Shown one piece after another: positions 5,638-5,710 of a stretch of DNA of 5,710 nt (its first letter is position 1; every line of letters starts with the position of its first letter). The DNA comes from Hymenobacter sp. GTDB taxonomy: Bacteria > Bacteroidota > Bacteroidia > Cytophagales > Hymenobacteraceae. The stretch is taken from NCBI GenBank assembly GCA_025362615.1, contig JANYFQ010000525.1, positions 1 through 5,710 on the forward strand. Reading direction: 5' to 3'. The position numbers were made by a program, and so were the translations under genes. A model generated the notes under the pieces. It made no database searches, had not been told where the DNA came from, and saw only the letters and a list, made by a program, of their open reading frames with translations.

Positions 5638-5710
5638 CCGCAATTTTGCTGATTCAAAAAGCCTGATTTAGAAGTTGTTTAGCAAGTCGGTTGCGACTAT
5701 AAGCGGTGCG
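5638..5710. other. Non-coding tail downstream of the dehydrogenase gene
   Basis: This stretch is clearly richer in A and T than the genes. I see no convincing terminator: the only palindromes are GCAATTTTGC (5640-5649) and AGTCG/CGACT (5685-5689, 5694-5698), both short and without a T-run in place. No start codon with coding sequence follows before the window ends. Confidence 0.3.

Noticed and set aside
5638..5710. Terminal part of an insertion sequence
   Set aside because: The AT-rich shift suggested a boundary, but no terminal inverted repeat or transposase sequence can be shown within 73 bp.

Overview
The window looks like chromosome from a GC-rich member of the Bacteroidota, most likely Hymenobacter or a close relative in the Cytophagales. 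This is inferred from a Bacteroidota-type RecA, a DUF3108 protein, a barrel-like exported protein, starts without Shine-Dalgarno sequences, and one good match to the Bacteroidota housekeeping promoter (TTG, 17 bp, TAnnTTTG). No 16S or other taxonomic marker is present, so the genus is an inference.

Layout. Positions 24-836 (minus) hold an exported DUF3108 protein. Positions 837-1322 are non-coding and hold a strong bidirectional intrinsic terminator (950-985) and a 331-bp composite inverted-repeat element (989-1319). The element carries three GC-rich hairpins of REP type, two of them preceded by GTAG, and is framed by GAGTGA-type repeats. It ends 3 nt from the stop codon of recA (1323-2405, minus). 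A 154-bp divergent region separates recA from a predicted outer-membrane protein of unknown function (2560-3819, plus). That gene converges on a RimJ/RimL-type GNAT acetyltransferase (3859-4437, minus). A second, different inverted pair of GTAG-headed repeats (3820-3903) lies between them and encodes the last 14 or so residues of the acetyltransferase. A 135-bp divergent region then leads to a zinc-dependent, probably NADP-linked alcohol dehydrogenase of the YahK/cinnamyl-alcohol group (4573-5637, plus). The final 73 bp hold no gene I can support.

The five genes show no shared pathway. Every adjacent pair is divergent, convergent or separated by a terminator, so each gene is probably its own transcription unit. 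The genes are ordinary for this type of organism. What merits a second look is the repeat architecture: two unrelated-looking inverted repeat pairs, each at a gene 3' end and each with GTAG beside its hairpins. That is the signature known for REP elements mobilised by RAYT (TnpA-REP) transposases. No such transposase is in the window, so the link is a hypothesis.
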